DNA from: JAWLGW01 sp964569055
Lineage (GTDB): Bacteria > Planctomycetota > J058
Assembly: GCA_964569055.1 (NCBI GenBank)
Contig: CAZMSZ010000112.1
Span: 1 to 19,648 of the forward strand
DNA: 19,648 nt
Reading direction: 5' to 3'
Both the position numbers and the translations under genes were made by a program. Of the stretch, positions 1 through 7,997 are shown one piece after another (position 1 is the first letter of the stretch; every line of letters starts with the position of its first letter). The notes beneath the pieces were generated by a model. That model searched no databases. It had not been told where the DNA came from and worked only from the letters and a program-made list of their open reading frames with translations.

Positions 1-137
1 AGAAGAGCTGTCGCTCGAGAGGTCAGCTCCCCGGCGTAGGAATTGACCGCCAAGAGCGCCAAGAGCGCCAAGGAAGAGCTGTCGCTGCTGGGGTCCCCTC
101 CTCGGCGGACGGCCAAGTCCGCCAAGGAGCTGTCGCT
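1..137. repeat. Short interspersed repeat block (GCCAAGAGC / GAGCTGTCGCT)
   Basis: The 11-mer GAGCTGTCGCT occurs three times, at 5-15, 76-86 and 127-137. The second and third copies are each preceded by a run of 9-nt units: GCCAAGAGC at 49-57 and 58-66 followed by GCCAAGG, and GCCAAGTCC at 112-120 followed by GCCAAGG at 121. The block therefore looks like two or three degenerate copies of one composite unit, with copy starts 71 and 51 nt apart. Any open frame here simply translates the repeat (AKSAKSAKE), so I do not call it a gene. The block may continue to the left of the window. Its function is unknown; an intergenic repeat family is the simplest reading. Confidence 0.6.
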
Positions 138-376
138 CAACGGCAGTCCTCCTGGACCGAGAGGAGTCCGAGAGTCGCCTGGGCATGGACGCGCCCGCGC
201 TGCACCCGCGGCGCCGCGAGCGAGAGGGCGACGCCGAGGAGCACGATCACCAGCGCGCAGCCCGGGACCATGCCGCCGCCGAACGGGCGGTGAGTGAACA
301 GCCCATAGATCCAGCCGTCGAGGGCGTCTCGCCAGCCCGAGGGCTTCCCGGCCGCCTCTTCGCTCACGCCGGTCAT
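137..376 (-). CDS. Possible small single-pass membrane protein (79 aa)
   Basis: I do not recognise this protein. Reading from ATG at 376 it is 79 aa, with a polar N-terminus (residues 1-36, containing GWRDALDGWIYGLF), one hydrophobic segment at about 37-55 (CALVIVLLGVALSLAA) and a short basic tail. Codons mostly end in G or C, as in the neighbouring genes, which argues for real coding. An in-frame TTG at 403 would add nine Gly/Arg-rich residues and is less likely. No strong ribosome binding site precedes the ATG. The last dozen residues and the stop lie in the repeat block, so the C-terminus may be a truncated or repeat-altered end of a longer gene. It is divergent from the phospholipase D gene. 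It could also be a chance frame. Confidence 0.4.
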   Translation of the reverse strand: MTGVSEEAAGKPSGWRDALDGWIYGLFTHRPFGGGMVPGCALVIVLLGVALSLAAPRVQRGRVHAQATLGLLSVQEDCR

Positions 377-553
377 CCCACCGAGGCCGCCGCGGCCCCG
401 CAAGCCGACCTTTTCGCGCTCGCATCACCGGGCCTGGAGGCGTTGGCTCCAGCCGGCGGGGCGTTCGTTTCGGGTCCTTGCCGCGCAACGAGTTGTGGAT
501 CCCGAACCGCGGCGCCTCCCTTGCCTTGTCGCCCCCGCGAGAGAGGGACACCC
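377..553. other. Divergent intergenic region upstream of the phospholipase D gene
   Basis: No convincing gene is seen in these 177 nt. The stretch just before the plus-strand gene holds a purine-rich ribosome binding site, GAGAGAGGG at 539-547, six nt before ATG 554. A small inverted repeat, CTGGAG at 434-439 and CTCCAG at 447-452 with a 7-nt loop, sits mid-region; it is too short to call a terminator. I found no clear paired -35/-10 element, although promoters for both flanking genes should lie here if the minus-strand ORF is real. Confidence 0.35.
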
Positions 554-2206
554 ATGCAATCCACCGCACGCACCGCGATCGGTCTGGCGCTCCTGCTCGC
601 GTTCGCGAGCGGCGCCGCGGCCCAAGACGAGCGCCCAGACGTCCTCGGGACCTGGCTCCTCCGCGAGAAGACCCCCGCGGGCACGGCCACCGGCCAGCTC
701 CGCTTCGAGCTCGACGCCGACGGCGGCTACCGCACCACGCGCACCGTGTTCGACCCCGAGCAGGGGATCGTGGTCCGGCGCGGCAGCGCGTGGCTGGTGG
801 GTCGGCGCCTGCTCCTGCGCGAGCGCTGGACCGAGCGCGGCGACCACGACTACCGCGGCATGGTGAGGGCGCTCGGCGGCTTCGGCCCCGGGGCCCTGAT
901 CGCGCCGCCGCGCGTGGTGACCCGGCTCGCGTTGGTGGAGCTCTCCGGCGTGCGAGCGGAGGGCTCGGTGCGCGAGGGCGGCCGCGCCTGGGGGGAGCTC
1001 GAGCTGTGGCGCGTGCCCGCCTCGACGGGGAACCGCGTGCGGCTCCTGGTCGACGGGCCCCAGGCCTACCCCGCCATGCACGCGGCGATCGCCGCGGCGC
1101 GGCGCACGATCTCGATGCAGACCTTCAGCTGGATGGACGACGACGCGGGGCGCGCGATCGCCGACGCGCTGGTCGCGGCGGCCGGGCGCGGCGTGAAGGT
1201 GCGCGTGCTGGTCGACGGCTACCCGGTCGACGACGGCCGCGGCTGGAAGATCGGCGACCGCCTGCGGGCGGGCGGGGTCGAGCTGGTGATCCACCACCAG
1301 CTCCGCCCGGCGCTGAAGCGCGCGATCGGGAGCGCGGCGCTCGACCTCTCGTACCTCGTGGTGGGCGGCGGCGTGGGAGCGGTGGTCGCGCGCCGCCTCG
1401 CGCCCTCGGCCGGGGAGAGCCGCGGCGTGCTCAACCACGACCACCGCAAGCTGATCGTGGTCGACGGCCGGGTGGCGCTCCTGGGCGGCATGAACATCGG
1501 CTCGCACTACGCCACCGGCCGCTGGCACGACGTCCACTGCGAGGTCGAGGGCCCGGCGGTGCGCCGGCTGGAGAGCCTGTTCTTCGACCGCTGGCACACC
1601 GCGGGCGGGAGGGGCGAGCCCGACCCCGACCCGATCACCCGGCGCCCCGACTGGCGCCCCGGCGCCCTCGAGGTCGAGGTGGCCGAGAACCTGCCCGGCG
1701 TGCGCCACGAGATCGCCGAGCGCTACCTCGAGGAGATCCGCCGCGCCGAGCGCACGATCTTCATCGAGAACCCCTACCTCCTCGACGACCGGATCCGGAC
1801 CGAGCTGATCCGGGCCGTCCGCCGCGGGGTGCGCGCGGTGGTGATCCTCCCCGACCACCGGCACAACGACGAGGACATGCTGGTGGACGCGTTCAAGTGG
1901 GTCCAGAACGACCTGATCCGCGCGCGGGTCGAGCTGCACTTCTATCAGGGGCGGATGAGCCACGGGAAGGTGGCCGTGTTCGACGGGCGCGTGGCCACGA
2001 TCGGCAGCAGCAACCTCGACGCGCAGTCGCTGGTCCACAACGCCGAGCTCAACGTGTTCGTCGAGGACCCGGGCTTCGCCCGCGAGGTGGAGCGCCGCGT
2101 GTTCGAGGTCGACCTCGCCCGCAGCGAGCGGGCCAAGACGCTCGACATGAACTGGAAGGAGAAGCTCCGCTCCGGCGTGCTGCACCTGATCCGGGGCTGG
2201 CTGTGA
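554..2206 (+). CDS. Exported phospholipase D / cardiolipin synthase-type protein (two HKD motifs)
   Basis: The protein is 550 aa. Residues 1-23 form a Sec signal peptide (hydrophobic core IGLALLLAFA, cleavage expected after AAA), so it should act in the periplasm or on the outer face of the membrane. Residues 24 to about 160 are a beta-rich region opening with GTW. The PLD core follows with both HxKx4D motifs intact: HRKLIVVD from His297 and HGKVAVFD from His470, each followed by a GG/GS-x-N element (GGMNIG, GSSNLD). PLD-superfamily enzymes transfer phosphatidyl groups or hydrolyse phosphodiesters through a phosphohistidine; cardiolipin synthesis or phospholipid hydrolysis is the likely role. 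The frame is open back to 185, but the signal peptide and the GAGAGAGGG site fix the start at 554. The 64-nt gap to the next gene contains a candidate promoter, so it is probably a separate unit. Confidence 0.88.
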   Translation: MQSTARTAIGLALLLAFASGAAAQDERPDVLGTWLLREKTPAGTATGQLRFELDADGGYRTTRTVFDPEQGIVVRRGSAWLVGRRLLLRERWTERGDHDYRGMVRALGGFGPGALIAPPRVVTRLALVELSGVRAEGSVREGGRAWGELELWRVPASTGNRVRLLVDGPQAYPAMHAAIAAARRTISMQTFSWMDDDAGRAIADALVAAAGRGVKVRVLVDGYPVDDGRGWKIGDRLRAGGVELVIHHQLRPALKRAIGSAALDLSYLVVGGGVGAVVARRLAPSAGESRGVLNHDHRKLIVVDGRVALLGGMNIGSHYATGRWHDVHCEVEGPAVRRLESLFFDRWHTAGGRGEPDPDPITRRPDWRPGALEVEVAENLPGVRHEIAERYLEEIRRAERTIFIENPYLLDDRIRTELIRAVRRGVRAVVILPDHRHNDEDMLVDAFKWVQNDLIRARVELHFYQGRMSHGKVAVFDGRVATIGSSNLDAQSLVHNAELNVFVEDPGFAREVERRVFEVDLARSERAKTLDMNWKEKLRSGVLHLIRGWL

Positions 2207-2211
2207 GGCGC

Positions 2212-2240
2212 TTGCGGCTACCTCGCGGGGTGCTTACCGT
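2212..2240 (+). promoter_or_regulatory. Candidate sigma70-type promoter for the SWIM/MoxR/VWA operon
   Basis: TTGCGG at 2212-2217 and TACCGT at 2235-2240 are separated by exactly 17 nt and lie just after the phospholipase D stop. Transcription would begin near 2247, giving a leader of about 24 nt that contains CAGGGGG (2259-2265), a good ribosome binding site for ATG 2271. The -35 resembles TTGCGA proposed upstream of the gene at 12504. This is pattern matching only. Confidence 0.4.
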
Positions 2241-2270
2241 GGCCGCGCACGGACGCGACAGGGGGCTGCC

Positions 2271-2798
2271 ATGGCCAAGAACAAGCCGACCGCTGAGAAC
2301 ACGGGGGCCAGCGCGGGGACGGGCAGCAAGCCCGTCGACCTCGCGGGCTTCCTGAAGCGGCTCGAGGTGAGCGTCGACCGCAGCCGCATGGACAAGGTGA
2401 AGAAGATGCTCCGCGCGGACAGCTTCCAGCTGTTCGCCGACGTCGACGACCAGCAGGTGGTCGGGATCGTCAAGAGCCAGTCCGACGCGTCGCTGTTCTA
2501 CTCGGCCCGCCTCACCAGCTCGGGCGCGTTCGCCTGCTGCACCCAGAACCTCAACCCCTGCGGCGGGCTGCGCGGCGCGCTCTGCAAGCACATCCTCGTG
2601 CTGGTGATCGGCCTCGCGCAGGCGGGGCGCCTCGACCCGGCCGCCGCAAACGACTGGGCCGCCAAGAGCCGCAAGCAGAAGCCGGCGCTCGACAAGGAGC
2701 TCATGGGCGAGACGTTCATTCGCTACAAGGGCGCCGAGGCGGGCGAGGTCGACTGGCGCCCGACCGAGACGATCCCCGAGGACTACTACGCCCTGTAG
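2271..2798 (+). CDS. SWIM-type zinc-finger protein, first gene of the MoxR/VWA cassette
   Basis: The protein is 175 aa with a Lys/Ala/Thr-rich N-terminus (1-20) and a helical stretch at 22-50. A beta-rich part (51-85) leads into a cysteine/histidine cluster: Cys89, Cys90, Cys97, Cys105 and His107. The final CKH is the C-x-H half of a SWIM zinc finger (CxC...CxH), but the first half reads CC here and an extra Cys97 lies between. The following helix (HILVLVIGLAQAG) is typical of SWIM domains. SWIM domains bind DNA or proteins through one zinc ion. As the first gene of a five-gene operon with a MoxR ATPase, a DUF5682 protein and a VWA protein, it likely gives nucleic-acid or partner recognition to that machine. 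The start is supported by CAGGGGG at 2259-2265. The family call is from motif and context. Confidence 0.75.
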   Translation: MAKNKPTAENTGASAGTGSKPVDLAGFLKRLEVSVDRSRMDKVKKMLRADSFQLFADVDDQQVVGIVKSQSDASLFYSARLTSSGAFACCTQNLNPCGGLRGALCKHILVLVIGLAQAGRLDPAAANDWAAKSRKQKPALDKELMGETFIRYKGAEAGEVDWRPTETIPEDYYAL

Positions 2799-2810
2799 CG
2801 TGACGACCCC

Positions 2811-4295
2811 GTGCTGACCCTCGACCAGCGCGACGAGGTCGCGCGCACGCTGGAGATCATTCGGAGCGAGCTCGAGGGGCTCGTGGTCCGGGGCGTGACC
2901 GCGTCGGGCCCCGAGCACGCGGCGGCGCTGGGCGCCCTCCGCGACGAGCTCGCCCGGCGCGACGCGCCGCACCTCGCCAGCCGCCTGGGCGAGCTGGCGG
3001 ACGCCCTCGCGCGGGGGGAGCGCGGCGGCGCGGCGCTGCTGCTGCGAGCGAGCACCACCCTGCGGGTGTTCGAGCGGGTCATGACGCTCGACGTCGCCGA
3101 GGGCCTGCTGAGCGAGCTCGCCGACGGGGAGGAGGGCGAGCTCCCCGCGCCGGGGACGCGGCCCGCGGGCCTGACGCTGCCGCCGGCGGCCGAGCGCCAG
3201 CAGCTGCGCCGCGCCCTGAGCGAGCTGGCGCGCGCCGCCCTGGACCTGGTCGCGAGCGGGCTCACCGCCGCCTCGCCGGCGACCCGCCGCAAGATCGACG
3301 TCTCGGCCGCCGAGGCGGCGCGCCTCAAGCTCGGGCGCCTCGCCCCGGCGCTGCGCTACGTCGACGAGGAGGTCAAGCGGTTCGTCGAGGAGAGCGCCGC
3401 CTTCTCGCCCCAGCGGCTGCTGTTCTTCCTGACGCGCTCCTGGCTGATCCTGCGCGGGCTCGAGCGGGCGCTCGAGCGGGAGGACCCAGCCGCCTGGGCC
3501 GACCTGGTCGGGCTGCGCGGGGGCGCCCCCGTCATGGTGCCCCTGGTGCGCGCGGTCGCGCTCGGCGTGAGCAAGCGCGTCGTGCAGGGCGTGACCAGCG
3601 CCTTCGACTTCCGCCTGCGGGTGCTCGAGCCGGCCGGACCGCTCGCGGCCGGACAGCCGCTGAGCTGGTCGTTCCTGCGCCAGCTCGAGCGCGCCTTCTC
3701 GGCCGACGCGCTGCTCCACATCGAGCAGCCGCAGGGCTTCCGCCCCAAGGCGCTGCTCGGGGGCGAGGTGGTGTCGTTCACCAAGGTGGCCGTGTCGCTC
3801 GCCGAGCAGGGCCCGGCGCGGCTGCAGCTCGGCCCGCCGAGCAAGGTCGCGGTGGGCCCGGCGCACCGCGACTGGGAGGCGTTCGCCTCCTGGGACCCGC
3901 GCCGCGCGCTCGAGCGGGTGCGCGCCCACCGGCCGAGCCCGCTCGACCTCGAGGTCGAGCTCGAGGAGGAGGTCGTCCTCGACGAGTGGTCCCTCGAGCC
4001 CGGCCGCCCCGGGTTCAAGCCCGACACCCTCGTCTACCCGGTGACCTGGCGCGGCGTCACGTTCGAGGCGATCGCCTCGGCCCACGCCGAGGGCGAGGCG
4101 CTGCGCGGGCGGCTCGACGCGCTGGTGCGCCAGGAGACGCGGCCGCCGCTGCTGGGGTTGCTGCACTACGAGCTGGGGCGGCTCGTGCTCCGGCCCCTGT
4201 CCCTGCTGGAGGCGAGCGGCCCCCAGCACCTCATGATCTCGAACGAGAACGTCAACCTCGCGGAGCTCACGCGCGCCATCATGAAGCGCGTGTAG
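2811..4295 (+). CDS. Unrecognised 494-aa protein of the SWIM/MoxR/DUF5682/VWA operon
   Basis: I do not recognise a domain. The protein has no signal peptide or clear membrane segment. It is largely helical and Leu/Ala/Glu/Arg-rich: residues 1-110 look like a helical bundle, and a hydrophobic helical patch near 200-230 contains LLFFLTRSWLILRGL. The last third is more mixed and ends in a conserved-looking segment (LHYELGRLVLRPLSLL). The GTG start at 2811 is 12 nt after the SWIM stop and has no clear ribosome binding site, so translation is probably coupled. In actinobacterial versions of this gene set, as I recall them, a DUF5691 protein of similar size sits between the SWIM and MoxR genes; this may be its positional equivalent, but I cannot show homology. 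An adaptor or substrate-binding subunit of the complex is a reasonable guess. Confidence 0.8.
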   Translation: MLTLDQRDEVARTLEIIRSELEGLVVRGVTASGPEHAAALGALRDELARRDAPHLASRLGELADALARGERGGAALLLRASTTLRVFERVMTLDVAEGLLSELADGEEGELPAPGTRPAGLTLPPAAERQQLRRALSELARAALDLVASGLTAASPATRRKIDVSAAEAARLKLGRLAPALRYVDEEVKRFVEESAAFSPQRLLFFLTRSWLILRGLERALEREDPAAWADLVGLRGGAPVMVPLVRAVALGVSKRVVQGVTSAFDFRLRVLEPAGPLAAGQPLSWSFLRQLERAFSADALLHIEQPQGFRPKALLGGEVVSFTKVAVSLAEQGPARLQLGPPSKVAVGPAHRDWEAFASWDPRRALERVRAHRPSPLDLEVELEEEVVLDEWSLEPGRPGFKPDTLVYPVTWRGVTFEAIASAHAEGEALRGRLDALVRQETRPPLLGLLHYELGRLVLRPLSLLEASGPQHLMISNENVNLAELTRAIMKRV

Positions 4296-4303
4296 GAGAC
4301 GGC

Positions 4304-5491
4304 ATGGCGAAGAAGAGTGCGGCGTCGACCAAGGCCCGGGCCGCCGCGGAGCAGGGCCCCGTCGAGCAGGAGCAGGAGCAGGCGGTGCTGCGGGAGCCCG
4401 CCGAGGTCCGGCACGCCGATCAGCTCGAGGCGCTCCGTCAGAACGAGCAGGACGCGCTGCCGCCCTCGTGGCGCCTCTCGCCCCGCTCCGTGCTCACGTA
4501 CGTGGTCGGGAGCAAGAAGCCGCTCGAGGCGACGATCGGCGGCAAGAAGGTCTCCGTCCCGATCACGCGCAAGTTCTTCGGCGACGACTCGATCGTGGAG
4601 CGGGCCATCGTGACGCTCGCCAGCGAGCGGGCGCTGCTCCTCGTGGGCGAGCCGGGCACCGGCAAGAGCTGGCTGTCCGAGCACCTGGCCGCGGCGATCT
4701 CCGGCTGCTCCACCCTCACGATCCAGGGGACGGCGGGTACGACCGAGGACCAGGTCAAGTACTCCTGGAACGTCGCGCGCGTGATCGCCGAGGGGCCCAA
4801 GCCCGAGAACCTGATCCCGTCCCCGACCATGGTCGCCATGCGGGCCGGGACGCTGCTGCGGTTCGAGGAGATCACCCGCTGCGTGCCCGACGTGCAGGAC
4901 TCGCTGGTCTCGATCCTGTCCGACAAGGCGGTCGCGATCCCCGAGCTCCCCGACGCGAACATGGTGTGGGCCAAGCCCGGCTTCAACGTGATCGCCACCG
5001 CCAACTCGCGCGACCAGGGCGTGAACGAGCTGTCGGCCGCGCTCAAGCGCCGGTTCAACTACGTCCACATCCCGGTGGTGGCCGACGCCAAGACCGAGGT
5101 CGAGATCGTGCGCGAGCGGAGCAAGGAGCTGCTCGAGCGCTACCGGATCCCGGTCAAGCTCGAGGAGCCCGTGCTGGCCCTGCTGGCGCAGGTGTTCCGC
5201 GAGCTGCGCACGGGGCAGTCGGCCGAGGGGGTCCAGGTCCAAAGGCCGTCCACGACCGTCTCGACCGCGGAGGCGATCGGGGTGGCGCTCGACGCGGCGA
5301 TCCACGCCCGGTTCTTCGGCTCGGGCCAGGTGGGCGCGGCGGAGGTCGCGCGCAACCTGGTGGGCTCGGTCGTGAAGGAGGACGTGGGCGACATCGCGGT
5401 GCTCAAGGAGTACCTGGCGATCGTGGCCAAGAAGCGCGCAGGCGCGGAGTGGAAGGCGTTCCACGCCGCGGCCTCGAAGGTCCTGGCCTAG
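4304..5491 (+). CDS. MoxR-family AAA+ ATPase
   Basis: The protein is 395 aa. Residues 1 to about 60 are a charged, low-complexity extension (EQEQEQ). The AAA+ core contains Walker A GEPGTGKS (Gly115-Ser122, Lys121), Walker B with a FEEI signature (Glu188-Glu189), sensor 1 ATAN (Asn234) and an arginine-finger segment KRRF (Arg249-Arg250). The GEPGTGKS, FEE and ATAN combination is typical of MoxR ATPases, which form hexamers and use ATP to remodel or activate client proteins together with a VWA partner (for example RavA-ViaA, CbbQ-CbbO, NorQ-NorD). The VWA gene two positions downstream is the expected partner. GGAG at 4295-4298 overlaps the previous stop and lies five nt before ATG 4304, which fixes the start. 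The gap to the next gene is only 4 nt. Confidence 0.93.
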   Translation: MAKKSAASTKARAAAEQGPVEQEQEQAVLREPAEVRHADQLEALRQNEQDALPPSWRLSPRSVLTYVVGSKKPLEATIGGKKVSVPITRKFFGDDSIVERAIVTLASERALLLVGEPGTGKSWLSEHLAAAISGCSTLTIQGTAGTTEDQVKYSWNVARVIAEGPKPENLIPSPTMVAMRAGTLLRFEEITRCVPDVQDSLVSILSDKAVAIPELPDANMVWAKPGFNVIATANSRDQGVNELSAALKRRFNYVHIPVVADAKTEVEIVRERSKELLERYRIPVKLEEPVLALLAQVFRELRTGQSAEGVQVQRPSTTVSTAEAIGVALDAAIHARFFGSGQVGAAEVARNLVGSVVKEDVGDIAVLKEYLAIVAKKRAGAEWKAFHAAASKVLA

Positions 5492-5495
5492 CCGC

Positions 5496-7997
5496 GTGGC
5501 CCGCGCGAGGCCCGGGCAGGTCCGCGGCAGCGCCGCGGCGCACGAGCTGCTGGACGAGGTGGCGCTCGACGGCCGGGTCGAGGCGCTGCTGGGTGATCCG
5601 CTCCATTGGTTCCCGGTGCGCCACCACTCCCCGGCGGCCGCGCGCTTCGTGCGCGAGGCGCTCCGCGCGCGCCGGCCCAAGCTGGTGCTGATCGAGGGGC
5701 CGCCGCAGGCGGACGAGCTCGTGCAACACGTCGTCGACCCCAAGACCAAGCCGCCGGTCGCGATCTACTCGATGTACCGCGACGACGACGACGTGCTCGG
5801 CCTGGCGGGGATCGCCTCGCCGGCGGCCGACATCCCGGCGCGCTTCTCGGCCTGGTACCCGCTCATGGCCTACTCGCCCGAGTACGTGGCCATGAAGACC
5901 GCCCAGGCGATCGGGGCCGAGGTGCGGTTCATCGACCTCCCGCACCACGCCCTGATCGAGCAGCGCAGGGCGGAGCTCGCCGAGGGGCGAGAAGCGGACG
6001 AGGAGGGCGAGGACGAGGACGAGCACGAGCACGAGCGCGGCGCGCGGGCGCTCGGCTGGGAGCACTACGTGCTCGAGAGCCGGTTCTACGAGCGGCTGGC
6101 GGCCGCGGCCGGTTACCGCACCTGGGACGAGGCCTGGGACGCCCTGTTCGAGTGCGGCGAGCGCCACGCCGACGCCGAGGCGTTCCGCCGCGACATGGCG
6201 CTGTTCTGCGGCGGGGTGCGGGCCACCACGCCGCGCGCGCGCATGGAGCGCGACGGCACGTTCGCGCGCGAGCGCCACATGTGGCGGACGATCCAGCGCG
6301 TGCTCGCGGAGCGGGGGCTCGGGCCCGAGCAGGCGTTCGTGGTCACGGGCGGCTTCCACCTGTTCCTCGATCGGCAGGACGCCGAGCCGCCGCCCGAGCC
6401 GCCCGAGGGGACCGTCTACACGACCGTGGCCCCCTACTCCTACGCGCGCGTGAGCGAGCTCACCGGCTACGGCGCCGGGAACCGCGCCCCGCGCTACTAC
6501 GGGCTGTTGTGGGAGGCGTTCGGCCGCGACAGGCGCGAGGACGGCGCGGCCGTCACGGCCATGGTCCAGCACGTGGTGGCGGTGCTGGGCCGCGGCCGCA
6601 AGGAGGCGGGCGAGGGGCTGTCGAGCGCCGACGCGATCGCCGTCACCCAGCACGCGCGCATGCTCGCCGGCCTGCGCGGCCGGCGCGCGCCGCTGCTCGA
6701 CGACGTGCGCGACGCCCTGGTCACCTGCTGCGTGAAGGGCGACCCGCGCGAGGAGGGCGCGCAGCTGTTGCGCGCGATGGCGATCGTGGAGACCGGCAAC
6801 GCCGTGGGCCGCGTCACGCCGGCCCTCGGGCGGCTCCCGCTGGTGTACGACTTCTACGCGCAGCTCGACGCGCTCGAGCTCGGCGAGCTGCTCGGCAAGG
6901 ACCGGCGCCTGTCGCTGACGCTCGACCGGCGCGAGGAGCGGGACGCGCGGCGCTCGTGCTTCTTGCACCGCCTGGTGCACCTCGGCGTCCCGGTGGGCAA
7001 GTGCGACGACCTCTCGGGCGCGACCGGGAGGATGTTCCGCGAGCGCTGGGCGCTGAAGTGGTCGCCCAAGCTCGAGGAGGCGCTGATCGAGCGCAGCCTG
7101 CACGGCGACGACGTGGAGAGCGCGGCCGTGGCCGTGCTCGAGGAGGAGCTGCGCCAGGACGAGCAGCACGCGGGGCGGACCTGCGAGCGGCTCGTGCGCT
7201 CGGTGGTGATGGACCTCCCCGGCCTGGTGCAGCGGCTGGAGGCGTCGTGCGGCGCGGCGATCGACGCCGACCACCGCCTGGAGGCCTTGGCTGAGGCGCT
7301 CACGCACCTGCTGGTCCTCGACCGCCAGGCGGCCTTCAAGGGGGCCTCGCGGGCCGCCGTGCAGGAGCTGATCGCGCGCTGCTACGGGCGCGCCTGCTTC
7401 GCGATCCCCGGCGCCGCCAGCGTGCCCGAGGAGGAGCAGCCGGCCGTGCTCGAGGCGCTCAAGGCCCTGGGGGAGGCCGCGCTCGGCGAGCACGAGGCGG
7501 ACCTCGACCGGGCGCTGCTCGGCCAGAACCTGCGCGCCGCGGCCAGCGACTCGACCGTGCCGTTCTTGCAGGGCGCCTTCGAGGGGCTCCTGGTCGAGCT
7601 GCGCGAGCAGACCCCCGAGGAGCTCGCGGCCCGGGTGGCCGCCTTCGCGCGAGCCCGCCCCGAGACCATGGTCCAGGCCGGCGAGTTCCTCGACGGCGTG
7701 CTCTCCGCCTCGCGCACCTCGATCATGCTCGGCGCGGGCTCGCTGGTGCTGGCGCTCGACGAGCTGCTGCGGAGCGCCGACTGGGACGCGTTCGCGACCA
7801 TGCTGCCGCGCATGCGCCACGCCTTCGAGCAGCTCCACCAGCGGCAGCGCACGTCGATCTGCGACCGGGTCGCCGAGCAGTACGGGCTCAAGGACGCCGA
7901 GGAGGTGGCCCGCCTCGAGACCTCGGTGGCGGCCGCGGCGCACCTCGCCTCGATCGACGCCCGGGTGGCCGCGCTGATGGAGGAGTGGACGTTCTGA
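5496..7997 (+). CDS. DUF5682 family protein (ChaN/TIKI-like N-terminal domain)
   Basis: The protein is 833 aa. The N-terminus carries the hallmark VRHHSP (His43-His44), then IEGP (Glu67), YSPEYVAMKTAQ, FIDLPHH (Asp147, His150-His151) and TGGFH (His288). This set of spaced His and Glu residues matches DUF5682, which I relate to the ChaN/TraB/TIKI/EreA-like fold of metal-dependent or haem-binding hydrolase-like proteins; that placement is from memory. An acidic, His-containing insert (EEGEDEDEHEHE, about residues 169-180) interrupts the domain. Residues from about 330 to the end are mostly helical with no recognised motif. Activity is unproven; a peptidase or esterase-like effector is possible. 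The GTG start at 5496, 4 nt after the MoxR stop, has only a weak ribosome binding site, so coupling is likely. The stop overlaps the next ATG by one base. Confidence 0.87.
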   Translation: MARARPGQVRGSAAAHELLDEVALDGRVEALLGDPLHWFPVRHHSPAAARFVREALRARRPKLVLIEGPPQADELVQHVVDPKTKPPVAIYSMYRDDDDVLGLAGIASPAADIPARFSAWYPLMAYSPEYVAMKTAQAIGAEVRFIDLPHHALIEQRRAELAEGREADEEGEDEDEHEHERGARALGWEHYVLESRFYERLAAAAGYRTWDEAWDALFECGERHADAEAFRRDMALFCGGVRATTPRARMERDGTFARERHMWRTIQRVLAERGLGPEQAFVVTGGFHLFLDRQDAEPPPEPPEGTVYTTVAPYSYARVSELTGYGAGNRAPRYYGLLWEAFGRDRREDGAAVTAMVQHVVAVLGRGRKEAGEGLSSADAIAVTQHARMLAGLRGRRAPLLDDVRDALVTCCVKGDPREEGAQLLRAMAIVETGNAVGRVTPALGRLPLVYDFYAQLDALELGELLGKDRRLSLTLDRREERDARRSCFLHRLVHLGVPVGKCDDLSGATGRMFRERWALKWSPKLEEALIERSLHGDDVESAAVAVLEEELRQDEQHAGRTCERLVRSVVMDLPGLVQRLEASCGAAIDADHRLEALAEALTHLLVLDRQAAFKGASRAAVQELIARCYGRACFAIPGAASVPEEEQPAVLEALKALGEAALGEHEADLDRALLGQNLRAAASDSTVPFLQGAFEGLLVELREQTPEELAARVAAFARARPETMVQAGEFLDGVLSASRTSIMLGAGSLVLALDELLRSADWDAFATMLPRMRHAFEQLHQRQRTSICDRVAEQYGLKDAEEVARLETSVAAAAHLASIDARVAALMEEWTF

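Noticed and set aside
185..553. Upstream extension of the phospholipase D frame to give 673 aa
   Set aside because: The extension is Arg/Ala/Pro-rich and would bury a clear signal peptide. GAGAGAGGG sits correctly before ATG 554.
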